NCBI GenBank assembly: GCA_019424905.1
Contig: JAHYYP010000007.1
Location: 1-64,000 of the forward strand
Direction: 5' to 3'
DNA from: Collinsella sp.
GTDB taxonomy: Bacteria > Actinomycetota > Coriobacteriia > Coriobacteriales > Coriobacteriaceae
DNA: 64,000 nucleotides
The notes beneath the pieces are model-generated. The model was given only the letters and a program-made list of their open reading frames with translations, did not search any database and was not told the origin of the DNA. The stretch's first letter is position 1. Each line of letters opens with the position of its first letter. The translations under genes were made by a program, and so were the position numbers. This document shows positions 17,105-25,110 of this stretch, piece by piece.

Positions 17105-18295
17105 CTAGTTTCCGGCCCCGAAGACCCTGCCCTCGGGCGTGAAGCTGCTTGTTTGGTTGAGTGATGGGCTGTCGGGTTCGGCAGTCTGCATGCCATCGAT
17201 TACCGGCGCTTCGTTAATCGTCGGATCATCCAACGTGATGCCTTCGAACATTGCTTTTTCGAGGTCGATTCGTTGACGCTCTTCGGAATCCTGGCGAAAC
17301 TCCTCCTGGATTCGTTTCTTCTCCTCAATAAACCTTCTGAGCACAAACAGTCTCAGGTCCTCTTGCATGATTTGAAAGTCTTTTGGCAGACGCGAGGGGC
17401 GTATACCTTCTTTTCGTTGGATTGCCGCCATGACCCTAACGAAAGAGCTGGCATGCATAAAGGAATAACGGCTGACGGTGATGATTCCGTAGCCCATGGA
17501 CGCAAGTGCGTTCTTGCGTTCTTCGTCGATGGCGCGGTCTTCTTCAGCGTCGTGATAAAACCCGTTGTATTCAATATCTGTTCGAGATTTCTTCAGATAT
17601 ACATCCATAAAGAACTTTTTGCGTCTCGTGAGATTTTTTGCGGCGGCGGTGACCTTCACCTCGTAGTCGGTCTCAATTCCTTTAATGCCAAGCCCTCCTT
17701 CGCTTTTGGGCAACGTAAGCATCATGGCAAAGGCCGTTTCCATGGGAGACCGGCATCCATCGCGTACACATTGAATCGCCTTTCGGGCAAGGGCCAAACC
17801 GTCGCATCTGGTAATGGAATTAAAGAACTGCTTTAGCCTCTCGGTCGAGGTAAGCGCGAAACGCTCGGTATAGGAGGTGGAAGAGCCGGGTCCTAGGGAA
17901 TAAGCGCCGCACAGTTCAAAGTAGTACTCCACTAGTTCGCGAAAAGGGAGATAGGTGGCGGCCTGAAGTGCACAAAGCTCAACGCCAACAATGTAGATGT
18001 CATCTTCTAGCTCTATAAAACGCGAGCATGAGAATCGCTTTGACGAAACGTGGCATCGACAGTCCATCGCGTAACGCGCGTTCCTGCGATCAAACACCAT
18101 TACCTCGAGGCAATCATTTGCGTCGAGGGCAACATCATGTTTGGCAAGCCATTCTGCGGCTGCGTCGAGGAGTGCTCCGCTGGGGCATGATTCGTATATT
18201 GCGGCAGAGCTGCAGGACTCGATGTCTTTCGCAGACACCGAATGCGCGGCTTGGTAGACCGCTTTTGCAGTGGTATGTGACAATACGATACTCAT
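17105..18295 (-). CDS. Uncharacterised protein with a possible PD-(D/E)xK endonuclease-like domain
   Basis: This is a 396-aa protein without a confident family. Residues about 190-310 resemble the endonuclease-like domain of many Coriobacteriia proteins: CRSPMETAFAMMLTLP, GGLGIKGIETDYEV, KKFFMDVYL, TDIEYNGFYH, then ALASMGYGIITVSR. The conserved Glu (SPMETA), Asp (FMDVY) and Glu (DIEYNG) could be a nuclease active site of the Vsr/DUF559 type. The C-terminal 100 residues are helical and charged (RRFIEEKKRIQEEFRQ). Base composition is clearly more AT-rich than the neighbours, suggesting transfer. A defence or toxin-like role is possible but unproven. Confidence 0.6.
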   Translation of the reverse strand: MSIVLSHTTAKAVYQAAHSVSAKDIESCSSAAIYESCPSGALLDAAAEWLAKHDVALDANDCLEVMVFDRRNARYAMDCRCHVSSKRFSCSRFIELEDDIYIVGVELCALQAATYLPFRELVEYYFELCGAYSLGPGSSTSYTERFALTSTERLKQFFNSITRCDGLALARKAIQCVRDGCRSPMETAFAMMLTLPKSEGGLGIKGIETDYEVKVTAAAKNLTRRKKFFMDVYLKKSRTDIEYNGFYHDAEEDRAIDEERKNALASMGYGIITVSRYSFMHASSFVRVMAAIQRKEGIRPSRLPKDFQIMQEDLRLFVLRRFIEEKKRIQEEFRQDSEERQRIDLEKAMFEGITLDDPTINEAPVIDGMQTAEPDSPSLNQTSSFTPEGRVFGAGN

Positions 18296-18647
18296 GGTAT
18301 ATATCGTGTCAGCTAATGCCGTGTTGATGGCGCTGAGTGGGAAAGCCGTTTTAGCGGTCTAACCAAATGCTGTCCAAAAGCTTGACGCGATTATGGGTTG
18401 ATACGCCCTAAAAATTAATGTTTTCGCAGCTCGGCTATAGCATATAAATACTCAATTGCTGCACATTTGATATCGATGTATCGCAATCAGAACACAAATC
18501 ACGTGTCGGGAAAGTGCCGAAATAGTTAAATAATAGGGTTCAGAATTTGTGAAGAGCGGGCCTGCTTATGGAACGTGGGGCGGCCCCGCTGCGGGGTTTC
18601 CCGCTGCGAAGCCGCTCGTGAGCAAGCAGTGTTTGTCGCAGGCGTTG
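18296..18647. other. Intergenic region between two minus-strand genes
   Basis: The AT-rich part (18296-18550) should contain the promoter of the minus-strand gene at 17105. A GC-rich stretch at 18580-18605 (GCGGCCCCGCTGCGGGGTTTCCCGCTGCG) can fold and probably ends the exonuclease gene at 18648. No gene is seen. Confidence 0.4.
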
Positions 18648-19616
18648 TTATTTCGCAAACAGGTTCTTGAGGTTGAACTCTGCTTGGACGGTGCGGAGCA
18701 TGAGGTCGGTGTCGTCGAGGCCCAGGTGCTGCTCGTTGGCGTCGACGGCGAGGGTGCCGCGGCGGCGCGCCCAGTTCTCGAGCGCAGCGGGCGCGGACTC
18801 GCGGGGGAGCGAGCGCACGTCGGCGTCCAGGCTGCGGCAGATCTGGCGCGAGTCGATGACGATGATCTTGCCTGCGCGGCGCGCCTCAGCGTAACCGTCC
18901 AGATGAATTTTGAACCAGCTGTCCTCGAAGGCGGCATTATGCGCCATGTACGGGTACTTCTTCATGAGCTTGAGCAGCTGCTTCTGCAGCTCCTTGTTCT
19001 CGCGGAACGGCTTTTTGCCGTCGATGTCGTCCCATGTGATGTGATGGATGTTCGATAGTGGCACATCCTCGCCGCGGTAGATGTCGGGCAGGCCGCAGTA
19101 GTGTGCCTCGGCGTCATGCGGCACGGCGTCGCTGGTGAGGTCCATGATCTCCCAACCCACGTTGATGATATAGCCGCGCTCGGGCGCGCGACCGGTGGTC
19201 TCGATGTCGATGCCCAGCACCGTGCCTTGGATGGGCTTGCGGGCATAGGCCACGCCGAGTGCGTCGCGGTCACCGCGGATCTCGCGCATAACGGACGCGG
19301 CGGTGCGCTTTTGCATCTTGCCGATGGCGGCGCAGGTGTCGGCGTCGGACAGGCCGCGCGAGAGCGTCGCGGGCGTCACGTTGCGCAGGCGCGCCTCGCC
19401 AATCTGGTCGCACAGGTCGCGGTTGCGGTCGGCCAGGTCGCGCACGGTGGCAAAGTCGAAGCCGGGGTCGCCCTCGGCAGTAAAGTACTCGGTCTCGAGC
19501 ACCTTGAGGGCCTCCTCTCCCTTCTGGCGCTCGGACTCCATGGCGCCGTGATCGCCGTAGATAAACATGGGGATAAACGGCTGGCGCTCGTATTCGAGTG
19601 CTTGCGAAACATTCAT
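18648..19616 (-). CDS. DEDDh 3'-5' exonuclease (DnaQ-like)
   Basis: The 322-aa protein has the exonuclease fold in its C-terminal half: GIDIETTG (residues 136-143, Exo I with DxE), HNAAFEDSW (Exo II, near residue 228), and HLGLDDTDLM (Exo III with His and Asp, near residue 300). The first 130 residues are helical and charged and do not match a family I recognise. Members trim DNA or RNA 3' ends, as proofreading subunits or in nucleic-acid turnover. It is a single-gene unit, divergent from the metal exporter gene at 19788. Confidence 0.83.
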   Translation of the reverse strand: MNVSQALEYERQPFIPMFIYGDHGAMESERQKGEEALKVLETEYFTAEGDPGFDFATVRDLADRNRDLCDQIGEARLRNVTPATLSRGLSDADTCAAIGKMQKRTAASVMREIRGDRDALGVAYARKPIQGTVLGIDIETTGRAPERGYIINVGWEIMDLTSDAVPHDAEAHYCGLPDIYRGEDVPLSNIHHITWDDIDGKKPFRENKELQKQLLKLMKKYPYMAHNAAFEDSWFKIHLDGYAEARRAGKIIVIDSRQICRSLDADVRSLPRESAPAALENWARRRGTLAVDANEQHLGLDDTDLMLRTVQAEFNLKNLFAK

Positions 19617-19787
19617 ATGCTGCTCCTTGGACGGGCCGCGTCGCGCGGCTCGGGGTTACTGAGTTGTGGCGAGATGATAGTTTACCATGGGCAACTATTG
19701 GCACCGCGCCCGGGACAACTACAATACCCTAGTTGACCGCTAGGACTTTTACAATGCTGCCGAAAGACACGAAAGGTTCCATCCGTC

Positions 19788-20876
19788 ATGGATTTACTAA
19801 TTGATATTCTGCTCGACGCCGGTAAGGACACGCTGTCGCTGGTGCCGTTTTTGTTGGTGACGTATTTGGCTCTTGAAACCCTTGAGCACGTTGCGGGCGA
19901 TCGCGTCAACGGCGCTATCAAGCGCGCGGGCGCCGCGGGTCCCGTGGTTGGCTCGCTGCTGGGCATGGTGCCGCAGTGCGGCTTTTCGGCCATGGCGGCA
20001 ACGCTGTACGCCGGCCGCGTCGTGACGCTGGGCACGCTGGTTGCGGTTTTCCTCTCGACCTCCGACGAGATGCTGCCGCTGTTGCTCGCCGAGCAAGTCC
20101 CCGTGCAGACCATGGCGATGCTTCTGGCTTCAAAGGCGCTGATCGCGCTGGTCACGGGCTTTATCGTGGATGCGGCTATCCGCGGCCTTCGTCGTAATGC
20201 CCGCGCGCATGCGGCGATCCGCCGTACCGTGCTGGGGACCGCGGTCAATCCGGCGCACGTGAACTGCGCGCACGATGACCACAGCGGTGGCGACATCATT
20301 GATGAGGTGGCCGAGGCGGGCGTAAGTGCCGATCACATCCACGAGCTGTGCGAGCGCGACCATTGCGGCTGCGACGACGATGAGGACGATCACCGGCACG
20401 ACCACAGCCACGACCATGGTCACGCGGAGGCACGCGAGCACCACCACGGCCACGACCACAGCCACTCCCACGAGGGCGCGCCCGTTCTGTCGATCATCCG
20501 CAGCGCGATCTCGCACACCGTGCAGGTGTCGGTATTCATTTTCCTGGTGACGCTGGTCCTGGTCGCCGTCCTCGAGACCTTTGGCGAGTCCGCAATCGAG
20601 CAGTTCCTGCGCGGCAACGAGACGCTCGCTGTCCTGGGCTCGGCGCTTGTCGGTCTGATCCCCAACTGCTCGGCCAGCGTCGTTATTACGCAGTTGTACC
20701 TCGAAGGTGCGCTGCAGCTGGCGCCGATGCTCGCCGGCACGCTCATTTCCGCTGGCGTGGGCTACCTGGTGCTGTTCCGCACCAACCGCAGCGCCCGCGA
20801 AAACGTCCTGTTCCTGATCATGATGTACGTCATCGGTGCCGGCTGGGGCCTCGTTCTCTCCGCCTTTGGGCTCTAA
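19788..20876 (+). CDS. Putative 10-TM heavy-metal/manganese exporter with His-rich loop (ArsP_2/PF11449-like)
   Basis: The 362-aa integral membrane protein consists of two similar halves, each with GxxxGMVPQCGFSA or GLIPNCSASV re-entrant motifs (residues 58-70 and 285-297), plus about ten hydrophobic segments. The central cytoplasmic loop (residues 155-240) is extremely His/Asp rich (HDHSHDHGH, EHHHGHDHSHSHE), a probable metal reservoir. The layout matches the family named putative manganese transporter or arsenic efflux protein in databases. It has its own promoter region and stands alone. The transported ion is not certain. Confidence 0.78.
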   Translation: MDLLIDILLDAGKDTLSLVPFLLVTYLALETLEHVAGDRVNGAIKRAGAAGPVVGSLLGMVPQCGFSAMAATLYAGRVVTLGTLVAVFLSTSDEMLPLLLAEQVPVQTMAMLLASKALIALVTGFIVDAAIRGLRRNARAHAAIRRTVLGTAVNPAHVNCAHDDHSGGDIIDEVAEAGVSADHIHELCERDHCGCDDDEDDHRHDHSHDHGHAEAREHHHGHDHSHSHEGAPVLSIIRSAISHTVQVSVFIFLVTLVLVAVLETFGESAIEQFLRGNETLAVLGSALVGLIPNCSASVVITQLYLEGALQLAPMLAGTLISAGVGYLVLFRTNRSARENVLFLIMMYVIGAGWGLVLSAFGL

Positions 20877-20879
20877 GTA

Positions 20880-20984
20880 TTTTTTGGGACATGCCTTACA
20901 ATCCACCGTCGTGGCCTGGGCGCTGGATGCGCGCCATTCGCCAAACAAAAAGGTAGATTTTAGGCATGTCCCAAAAATCTACCT
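20880..20984. terminator. Inverted repeats between convergent genes
   Basis: TTTTTGGGACATGCCT (from 20881) and AGGCATGTCCCAAAAA (20962-20977) are exact reverse complements flanking 65 bases. A nested pair AGGTAGATTTT and AAAAATCTACCT also occurs (20951-20984). They lie between the exporter gene (+) and the UPF0178 gene (-) and carry T runs in both directions. Confidence 0.65.
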
Positions 20985-20987
20985 TGT

Positions 20988-21470
20988 TTAGCGTAACAGC
21001 TCGGTGAGGTTGCGTTTAAAGCGGGCTCGGTCTTCGCTGGTGAAGGCTGCCGGACCGCGGGTGCGTCCCCCGGCGCGGCGCACCTTCTTTTCCTCGTGGC
21101 GAATAAACAGTTGCATGTCGATGGTCGCTTTGTCGTAGACGCGCCCGCGCACGCCGATGGCGGCGGCATCGCGTTCGAGCACCATGCTCGCCAGGCCTAT
21201 GTCCTGCGTCACGACCACGTCGCCAGCCTGCAGGCGCTCGATAATGGCAAAGTCGGCGCTATCGGCTCCCACACTCACATCGAGTGTCGTGACCCAAAAG
21301 CCCCGACGCGCATGCTCGGCGTCGCGCGGGTCGTCGCGGCGAATGTGGCGTTCCAGGTTTTGCGTGCTGTTGCCGGCGATAACGACGGCGACGCCCGCCC
21401 TCCGCGCGCAGTCGATCGACTCACGCGTGACCGGGCAGGCGTCAGCATCAATAAAAAGCGTCTTTGGCAT
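20988..21470 (-). CDS. UPF0178 / YaiI-YqxD family protein (DUF188)
   Basis: The 160-aa protein has the DUF188 features: FIDADACPV (residues 6-14), VVIAGNSTQ, the SVGADSADFAIIERLQAGDVVVTQDIGLA region (in pieces, residues 67-95), and GRVYDKATIDM. The fold is related to PIN-type nucleases, but the activity is unknown. Its stop lies next to a strong inverted repeat, and the upstream gene (HdeD-like) ends 1 base before its start, so the two form an operon. Confidence 0.88.
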   Translation of the reverse strand: MPKTLFIDADACPVTRESIDCARRAGVAVVIAGNSTQNLERHIRRDDPRDAEHARRGFWVTTLDVSVGADSADFAIIERLQAGDVVVTQDIGLASMVLERDAAAIGVRGRVYDKATIDMQLFIRHEEKKVRRAGGRTRGPAAFTSEDRARFKRNLTELLR

Positions 21471-22073
21471 CTAGCGCACCAGTTTGCCAAACTGAATGGC
21501 GCGGACAATGAGCGTCACGCCAAACACCAGCAGCGCGGCGCCGCTAAAGATGACGAGCATCTTGGCCGACCACAGCGGATAGATAAACACGAACATGCCC
21601 GCAATGATGGAGAGTGCGCCGCTCAGGATGGCGAGGGCGCGGTTGGCGGAAAGCTCGGATTCCAGAATCGACATGACGCCCTCGACGATCCAGCCAAAGC
21701 CGGCGACGACCACCACGAGCGTGGTGAGCGTCGCGGTCGAGAAGGCCTGGTTGCGCAGGATTATGACGCCGCCCAGAATGATGAGCAGGTTGGAGATGAT
21801 GCTCGTAACGCGCCAGCCGGTGGGCAGCAGCGGCTCGAAAACAGCGGTAAACAGCCTGATCGCGGCCGTGATCACAAAGTAGATGCCCAAGACGGTCGTC
21901 AGGAAGACGAGGGACTTGGCGGGCGCAAACAGCAGTGCGATGCCGGCGACGAGCGCCAAGACGCCCGTGATGGCGTAAATCCAGCGCACGGCCTTGACGG
22001 CCTTGCCTGCCATGCTTTTCTCGTCAAATCCAAACGCGCTCGATTGCTTGTCATCGTTCTTAAAGATGCCCAT
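21471..22073 (-). CDS. HdeD/DUF308 family membrane protein
   Basis: The 200-aa protein has about six hydrophobic segments in two-helix repeats (AVRWIYAITGVLALVAGIAL, then TVLGIYFVITAAIRL, and so on) and a short charged N-terminus, matching the DUF308/HdeD family. In enterobacteria HdeD is linked to acid resistance; in actinobacteria the role is unknown. It has an AAAGGAGACAT ribosome site and is the first gene of a unit with the UPF0178 gene. Confidence 0.82.
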   Translation of the reverse strand: MGIFKNDDKQSSAFGFDEKSMAGKAVKAVRWIYAITGVLALVAGIALLFAPAKSLVFLTTVLGIYFVITAAIRLFTAVFEPLLPTGWRVTSIISNLLIILGGVIILRNQAFSTATLTTLVVVVAGFGWIVEGVMSILESELSANRALAILSGALSIIAGMFVFIYPLWSAKMLVIFSGAALLVFGVTLIVRAIQFGKLVR

Positions 22074-22306
22074 GATGTCTCCTTTCCGTGCGGCGTAAGC
22101 CGTAGCTCTTGCAACCAGTATCGCCCAAGGGCGCCGTCGTGTGGGGCGGGAAGGGCGAATGGGAGCCTCATCTTCCCGAATTGTTACCTTTGTTCCCGTT
22201 TGGATGCGGAATATTCAACAGGTGTGGAACATTGCGCCGCTGTGTGTAATTGCCTACGTTTTAGGTTAGATTTTCTTAAGAACAATTGGCTTTTATTGGG
22301 GGTCTT

Positions 22307-22978
22307 ATGAACGAAGCAGTTCCCGCGGCGCCGGTAAGCGCCGAGTCGATGGCAAAGCAGGGTTGCGAAAAGCTTGGCCTGGACACGTTTGACGCGCTGG
22401 TCCGCCGCGCCCGCACGTGCCGCCGATTTGACGAGTCCATGCGCGTACCGCGCGAGTTTTTGCTCGAGCTGGCGGAACTGGCGCACCTGGCTCCCTGCGG
22501 CGCCAATGCTCAGCGTCTGCGTTTTCATGTGGTGAGCGGTGCAGAGGACTGCGCGCGCGTATTTGATGAGCTCGCGTGGGCCGGTGCGCTTAAGGATTGG
22601 CCTGGTCCCGATGAGGGTGAACGCCCGACCGGCTACATCGCGATTCTTGCCGAGCGCGCTGTTGCGGGTAAGCCCGCCGCGCCCATCACCGAGGTCGACA
22701 CCGGCATTGCCGCCCAGACGATGATGCTCGCCGCTCGCAGCGCCACGCCCGAGGTGGCGGCCTGCATGTTCAAGGCCTTTACGCCCCGCGCAATTGACGC
22801 CATGGGGCTCGATAACGACAAATACGAGCTCAAGCTGATCATGGCTTTTGGCGTGCCAGCCGAGACTCAGGTGATCGACGCAATCGACTCCAACCCGGAT
22901 GGCTCTATCAATTACTGGCGCGATGAGGCGCAGGTGCATCACGTGCCCAAGCGTCCGCTTACCGACGTGCTGCTGTAG
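22307..22978 (+). CDS. Nitroreductase-family protein
   Basis: The 223-aa protein has RRARTCRRFDESMRVP (residues 33-48, the FMN phosphate-binding Arg cluster), APCGANAQRLRFHVV (residues 65-79) and DTGIAAQTMMLAA (residues 133-145), the standard nitroreductase layout. These are FMN-dependent NAD(P)H oxidoreductases with broad substrates. The start ATG at 22307 follows GGGGGT; a TTG at 22286 would add 7 residues. It is upstream of a palindromic repeat and the histidine phosphatase pair, but probably separate from them. Confidence 0.85.
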   Translation: MNEAVPAAPVSAESMAKQGCEKLGLDTFDALVRRARTCRRFDESMRVPREFLLELAELAHLAPCGANAQRLRFHVVSGAEDCARVFDELAWAGALKDWPGPDEGERPTGYIAILAERAVAGKPAAPITEVDTGIAAQTMMLAARSATPEVAACMFKAFTPRAIDAMGLDNDKYELKLIMAFGVPAETQVIDAIDSNPDGSINYWRDEAQVHHVPKRPLTDVLL

Positions 22979-23008
22979 TTGCGCGTCGTTGAGGCGCGAT
23001 CCGGCGGC

Positions 23009-23046
23009 AAAACCACCACAAAGGTGCCTGTCCCCTTTGTGGTGGT
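23009..23046. repeat. AAAACCACCAC palindromic repeat, copy 2
   Basis: AAAACCACCACAAAGG, then TGCCTGTCC, then CCTTTGTGGTGG. The right arm ends at the ribosome site region of the following gene, so this copy is slightly shortened at its 3' end. Confidence 0.8.
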
Positions 23047-23061
23047 GCGAAGGGAGGGCGT

Positions 23062-23604
23062 GTGGCCGATCTGTATTTGGTGCGGCATGGACAGACCGAG
23101 CTCAATGTGAAGAACATTTTGCAGGGCTGGCACGATTCGCCACTTACGGCGCGCGGGCGTGAGCAAGCGCTGGCGACGCGTGCGGCGTTCGAGGACCGCG
23201 GCGTGACCTTTGACCATGTGTATTCGTCTCCGTTGGGGCGGGCGCGGTGTACGGCAGAGTTTATCGTTGGAGAGGGTCGTTCCATAGAGCTGGTCGATGA
23301 ACTGCGCGAGTGGCATTTGGGTTCGTTGGAGGGCACATCAAACCGCGAGATGCCGGCGCAACCCTGGGGCGATTATCCGGTTGCCTTTGGTGGCGAGTCG
23401 GAAAGTGAGCTTCGCGCACGTATGGTCGCGGCGCTGTCCCGCATTATGGCCCTGCCACAGCACGACTGCGTTTTGGCAGTCTCCCACGGCTCTGCCTGCC
23501 AGGAGTTTCTTGAGTATGTGACCGGCGGGGGAGAGCAGCCCGACAACGGCGACGTGCTTCATTTTGGCTATTGCGACGGGGCGTTTTCGCTCTTGGGTTG
23601 GTAA
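23062..23604 (+). CDS. Histidine phosphatase superfamily protein (phosphoglycerate mutase-like), paralogue 1
   Basis: The 180-aa protein starts at GTG with AGGGAGG upstream. LYLVRHGQTELN (residues 4-15) carries the catalytic RHG, SSPLGRARCTAEF the second Arg, ELREWHLGSLEG the acid, and AVSHGSACQEF the second His. These enzymes remove phosphate from small molecules through a phospho-His. The substrate is unknown. It is followed 18 bases later by a related gene with the same opening residues. Confidence 0.88.
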   Translation: MADLYLVRHGQTELNVKNILQGWHDSPLTARGREQALATRAAFEDRGVTFDHVYSSPLGRARCTAEFIVGEGRSIELVDELREWHLGSLEGTSNREMPAQPWGDYPVAFGGESESELRARMVAALSRIMALPQHDCVLAVSHGSACQEFLEYVTGGGEQPDNGDVLHFGYCDGAFSLLGW

Positions 23605-23622
23605 CAAACGAAAGGACCCCCT

Positions 23623-24258
23623 ATGAATAAAGACCTGTATCTGGTCCGTCATGGACAGACTATATTTAACCTCAAGCGCATTATTCAGGGCTGGAGCGAC
23701 TCGCCGCTTACGCAGCTGGGATGCGACCAGGCGGCGCGTGCCGGTATGTTCTTGCGTGCGCGCGGCATTGAGCCCGATCACGCCTACACCTCCACACTTC
23801 ATCGCACCGAGCAGACTATCGCCAACTTGTGGCCTGGCTTGGCGTATGAGCGCCTTGATGGCCTGCGCGAGTGGTTCTTTGGCGACTTTGAGGCCGAGCG
23901 CGTGATGCTCATGCCCGAGCGCCCATGGCGCGACTTCTATCGCCAGTTTGGCGGCGAGGGCCAGATGCAGGTGCGCGAGCGCATGGTGGCGACGTTGACC
24001 GAGCTTATGCAGCGTCCGGACCATGCGTGCGTGCTCGCGGTAAGTCATGGCTCGGCTATCAAGGAGTTTATGGATCACGTGAAGGGCGCGGCGGCAGACG
24101 AGCGCGACCGTGTGCCGGGCAACTGCTCGGTGCTGCACTTTGCGTTTGACGACGAATCCGACACGTTTGAGCTGATTGAGATTTTTACGCAGGAGGATTA
24201 CGCACGCGAGCTGGGCCTTGAACCGCTTGTGGCTACTGCAGGTCCGCAGCGCGGATAA
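23623..24258 (+). CDS. Histidine phosphatase superfamily protein, paralogue 2
   Basis: The 211-aa protein has LYLVRHGQTIFNLK (RHG at residues 8-10), IIQGWSDSPLTQLG, TSTLHRTEQTIANL, LREWFFGDFE and AVSHGSAIKEF. It is close to the upstream gene in layout and its N-terminal motifs match nearly word for word, so the pair arose by tandem duplication. The tail (residues 165-211) is longer and acidic. The ribosome site AACGAAAGGA lies just upstream. Both genes end at the terminator at 24306. Confidence 0.87.
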   Translation: MNKDLYLVRHGQTIFNLKRIIQGWSDSPLTQLGCDQAARAGMFLRARGIEPDHAYTSTLHRTEQTIANLWPGLAYERLDGLREWFFGDFEAERVMLMPERPWRDFYRQFGGEGQMQVRERMVATLTELMQRPDHACVLAVSHGSAIKEFMDHVKGAAADERDRVPGNCSVLHFAFDDESDTFELIEIFTQEDYARELGLEPLVATAGPQRG

Positions 24259-24305
24259 CGCGAGCGTGGCGGCTCGGGTCGCCGGCATAACTTCTCGACG
24301 CAAAA

Positions 24306-24346
24306 GGGGCGGAGATACATGTACCTGCTGCATCTCCGCCCCCTGT
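24306..24346 (+). terminator. Intrinsic terminator after the histidine phosphatase pair
   Basis: GGGGCGGAGAT (24306-24316) pairs exactly with ATCTCCGCCCC (24332-24342), followed by CTGTTTGTT. It lies between convergent genes. Confidence 0.75.
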
Positions 24347-24387
24347 TTGTTGAGCTGCCGATTTTTGTGCTGCGTGGTCTGGTCTTG

Positions 24388-25071
24388 CTAGAACCGCGCG
24401 ACTTGGTGCGTGAGCAGACCCGTCGGAACCTGCGGCGCGGCGCCGGCGATCTGCGCGGCGGGGAACAGTGCGGCTACAGCAAAGTTGAACGGCTCTTTGC
24501 CCGTGTAGGTGCCGGCAGCATGGGCATCGTCGGCCAGGAGCTGTGATGCCTCGACTAGTGCGGCAGCGTAGGCAGGGTCGTCGGCCAGTGCCGGCTCCGG
24601 CGCCTGGTCGAGCATGGCACGGATGGCGCCGACGGCGTCCTCGCGCTTGACCTCCCACACGCGGTGCGTAATGCCCGCGGGGTCGGTGACGGCGTAGAGC
24701 GAGGCGCCCTCTTTGGCAGCGCCCAGGATGATGTCCATGACGGGCGACGCCTCGTAGGCGAGCGACACGGGGCGCGGCTGAACTTTGAGTTCGGCGATCG
24801 CGTGCGCAGCGGCGGCCACGTCGGCGCTGGCATCGCCCTTGCCGCCCGCAAGTACACTCGTCGGGCAGATCGCCACGACACCCGTCACACGTCCCGGCTC
24901 GCCCGAGCATTCGTACACGTAATACGCCGCACCCGGGTCCTTGAGCATCAGACCATCGGCAATGGCTCCGCGCAGAGCATCGTTGCCGCTCAGGATGCTG
25001 CCCATTGCAGGCAGCGCCTCGAGCACGCGGTCCTGAGCCGGGCGGATGCAGGGAAACGGAAGTGCTTTCAT
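24388..25071 (-). CDS. Shortened DUF1015-like protein
   Basis: The 227-aa protein resembles DUF1015 proteins, which are normally about 400 aa and encoded beside serC and serA. Matching blocks, in order, are FPCIRPAQDRVLEALP at the N-terminus, YYVYECSGEPGRVTGVVAI, RPVSLAYEASPVMD, DPAGITHRVWEVKRED, and EPFNFAVAALFPAAQI near the C-terminus. The segments expected to hold KHELT-type and ADGHHR-type motifs are missing or reduced. The serC-serA genes lie just upstream on the same strand, separated by an M20 peptidase gene. The function is unknown; the assignment is by motif order and context. Confidence 0.6.
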   Translation of the reverse strand: MKALPFPCIRPAQDRVLEALPAMGSILSGNDALRGAIADGLMLKDPGAAYYVYECSGEPGRVTGVVAICPTSVLAGGKGDASADVAAAAHAIAELKVQPRPVSLAYEASPVMDIILGAAKEGASLYAVTDPAGITHRVWEVKREDAVGAIRAMLDQAPEPALADDPAYAAALVEASQLLADDAHAAGTYTGKEPFNFAVAALFPAAQIAGAAPQVPTGLLTHQVARF

Positions 25072-25110
25072 GGGCGGTCCTAACGCACGAGTCGGTTTGT
25101 TCGCGGCTTA

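Noticed and set aside
24388..25071. The DUF1015-like gene as a frameshifted pseudogene
   Set aside because: The frame is clean, has a start and stop, and the missing motifs are absent rather than out of frame, so a shortened protein fits better.
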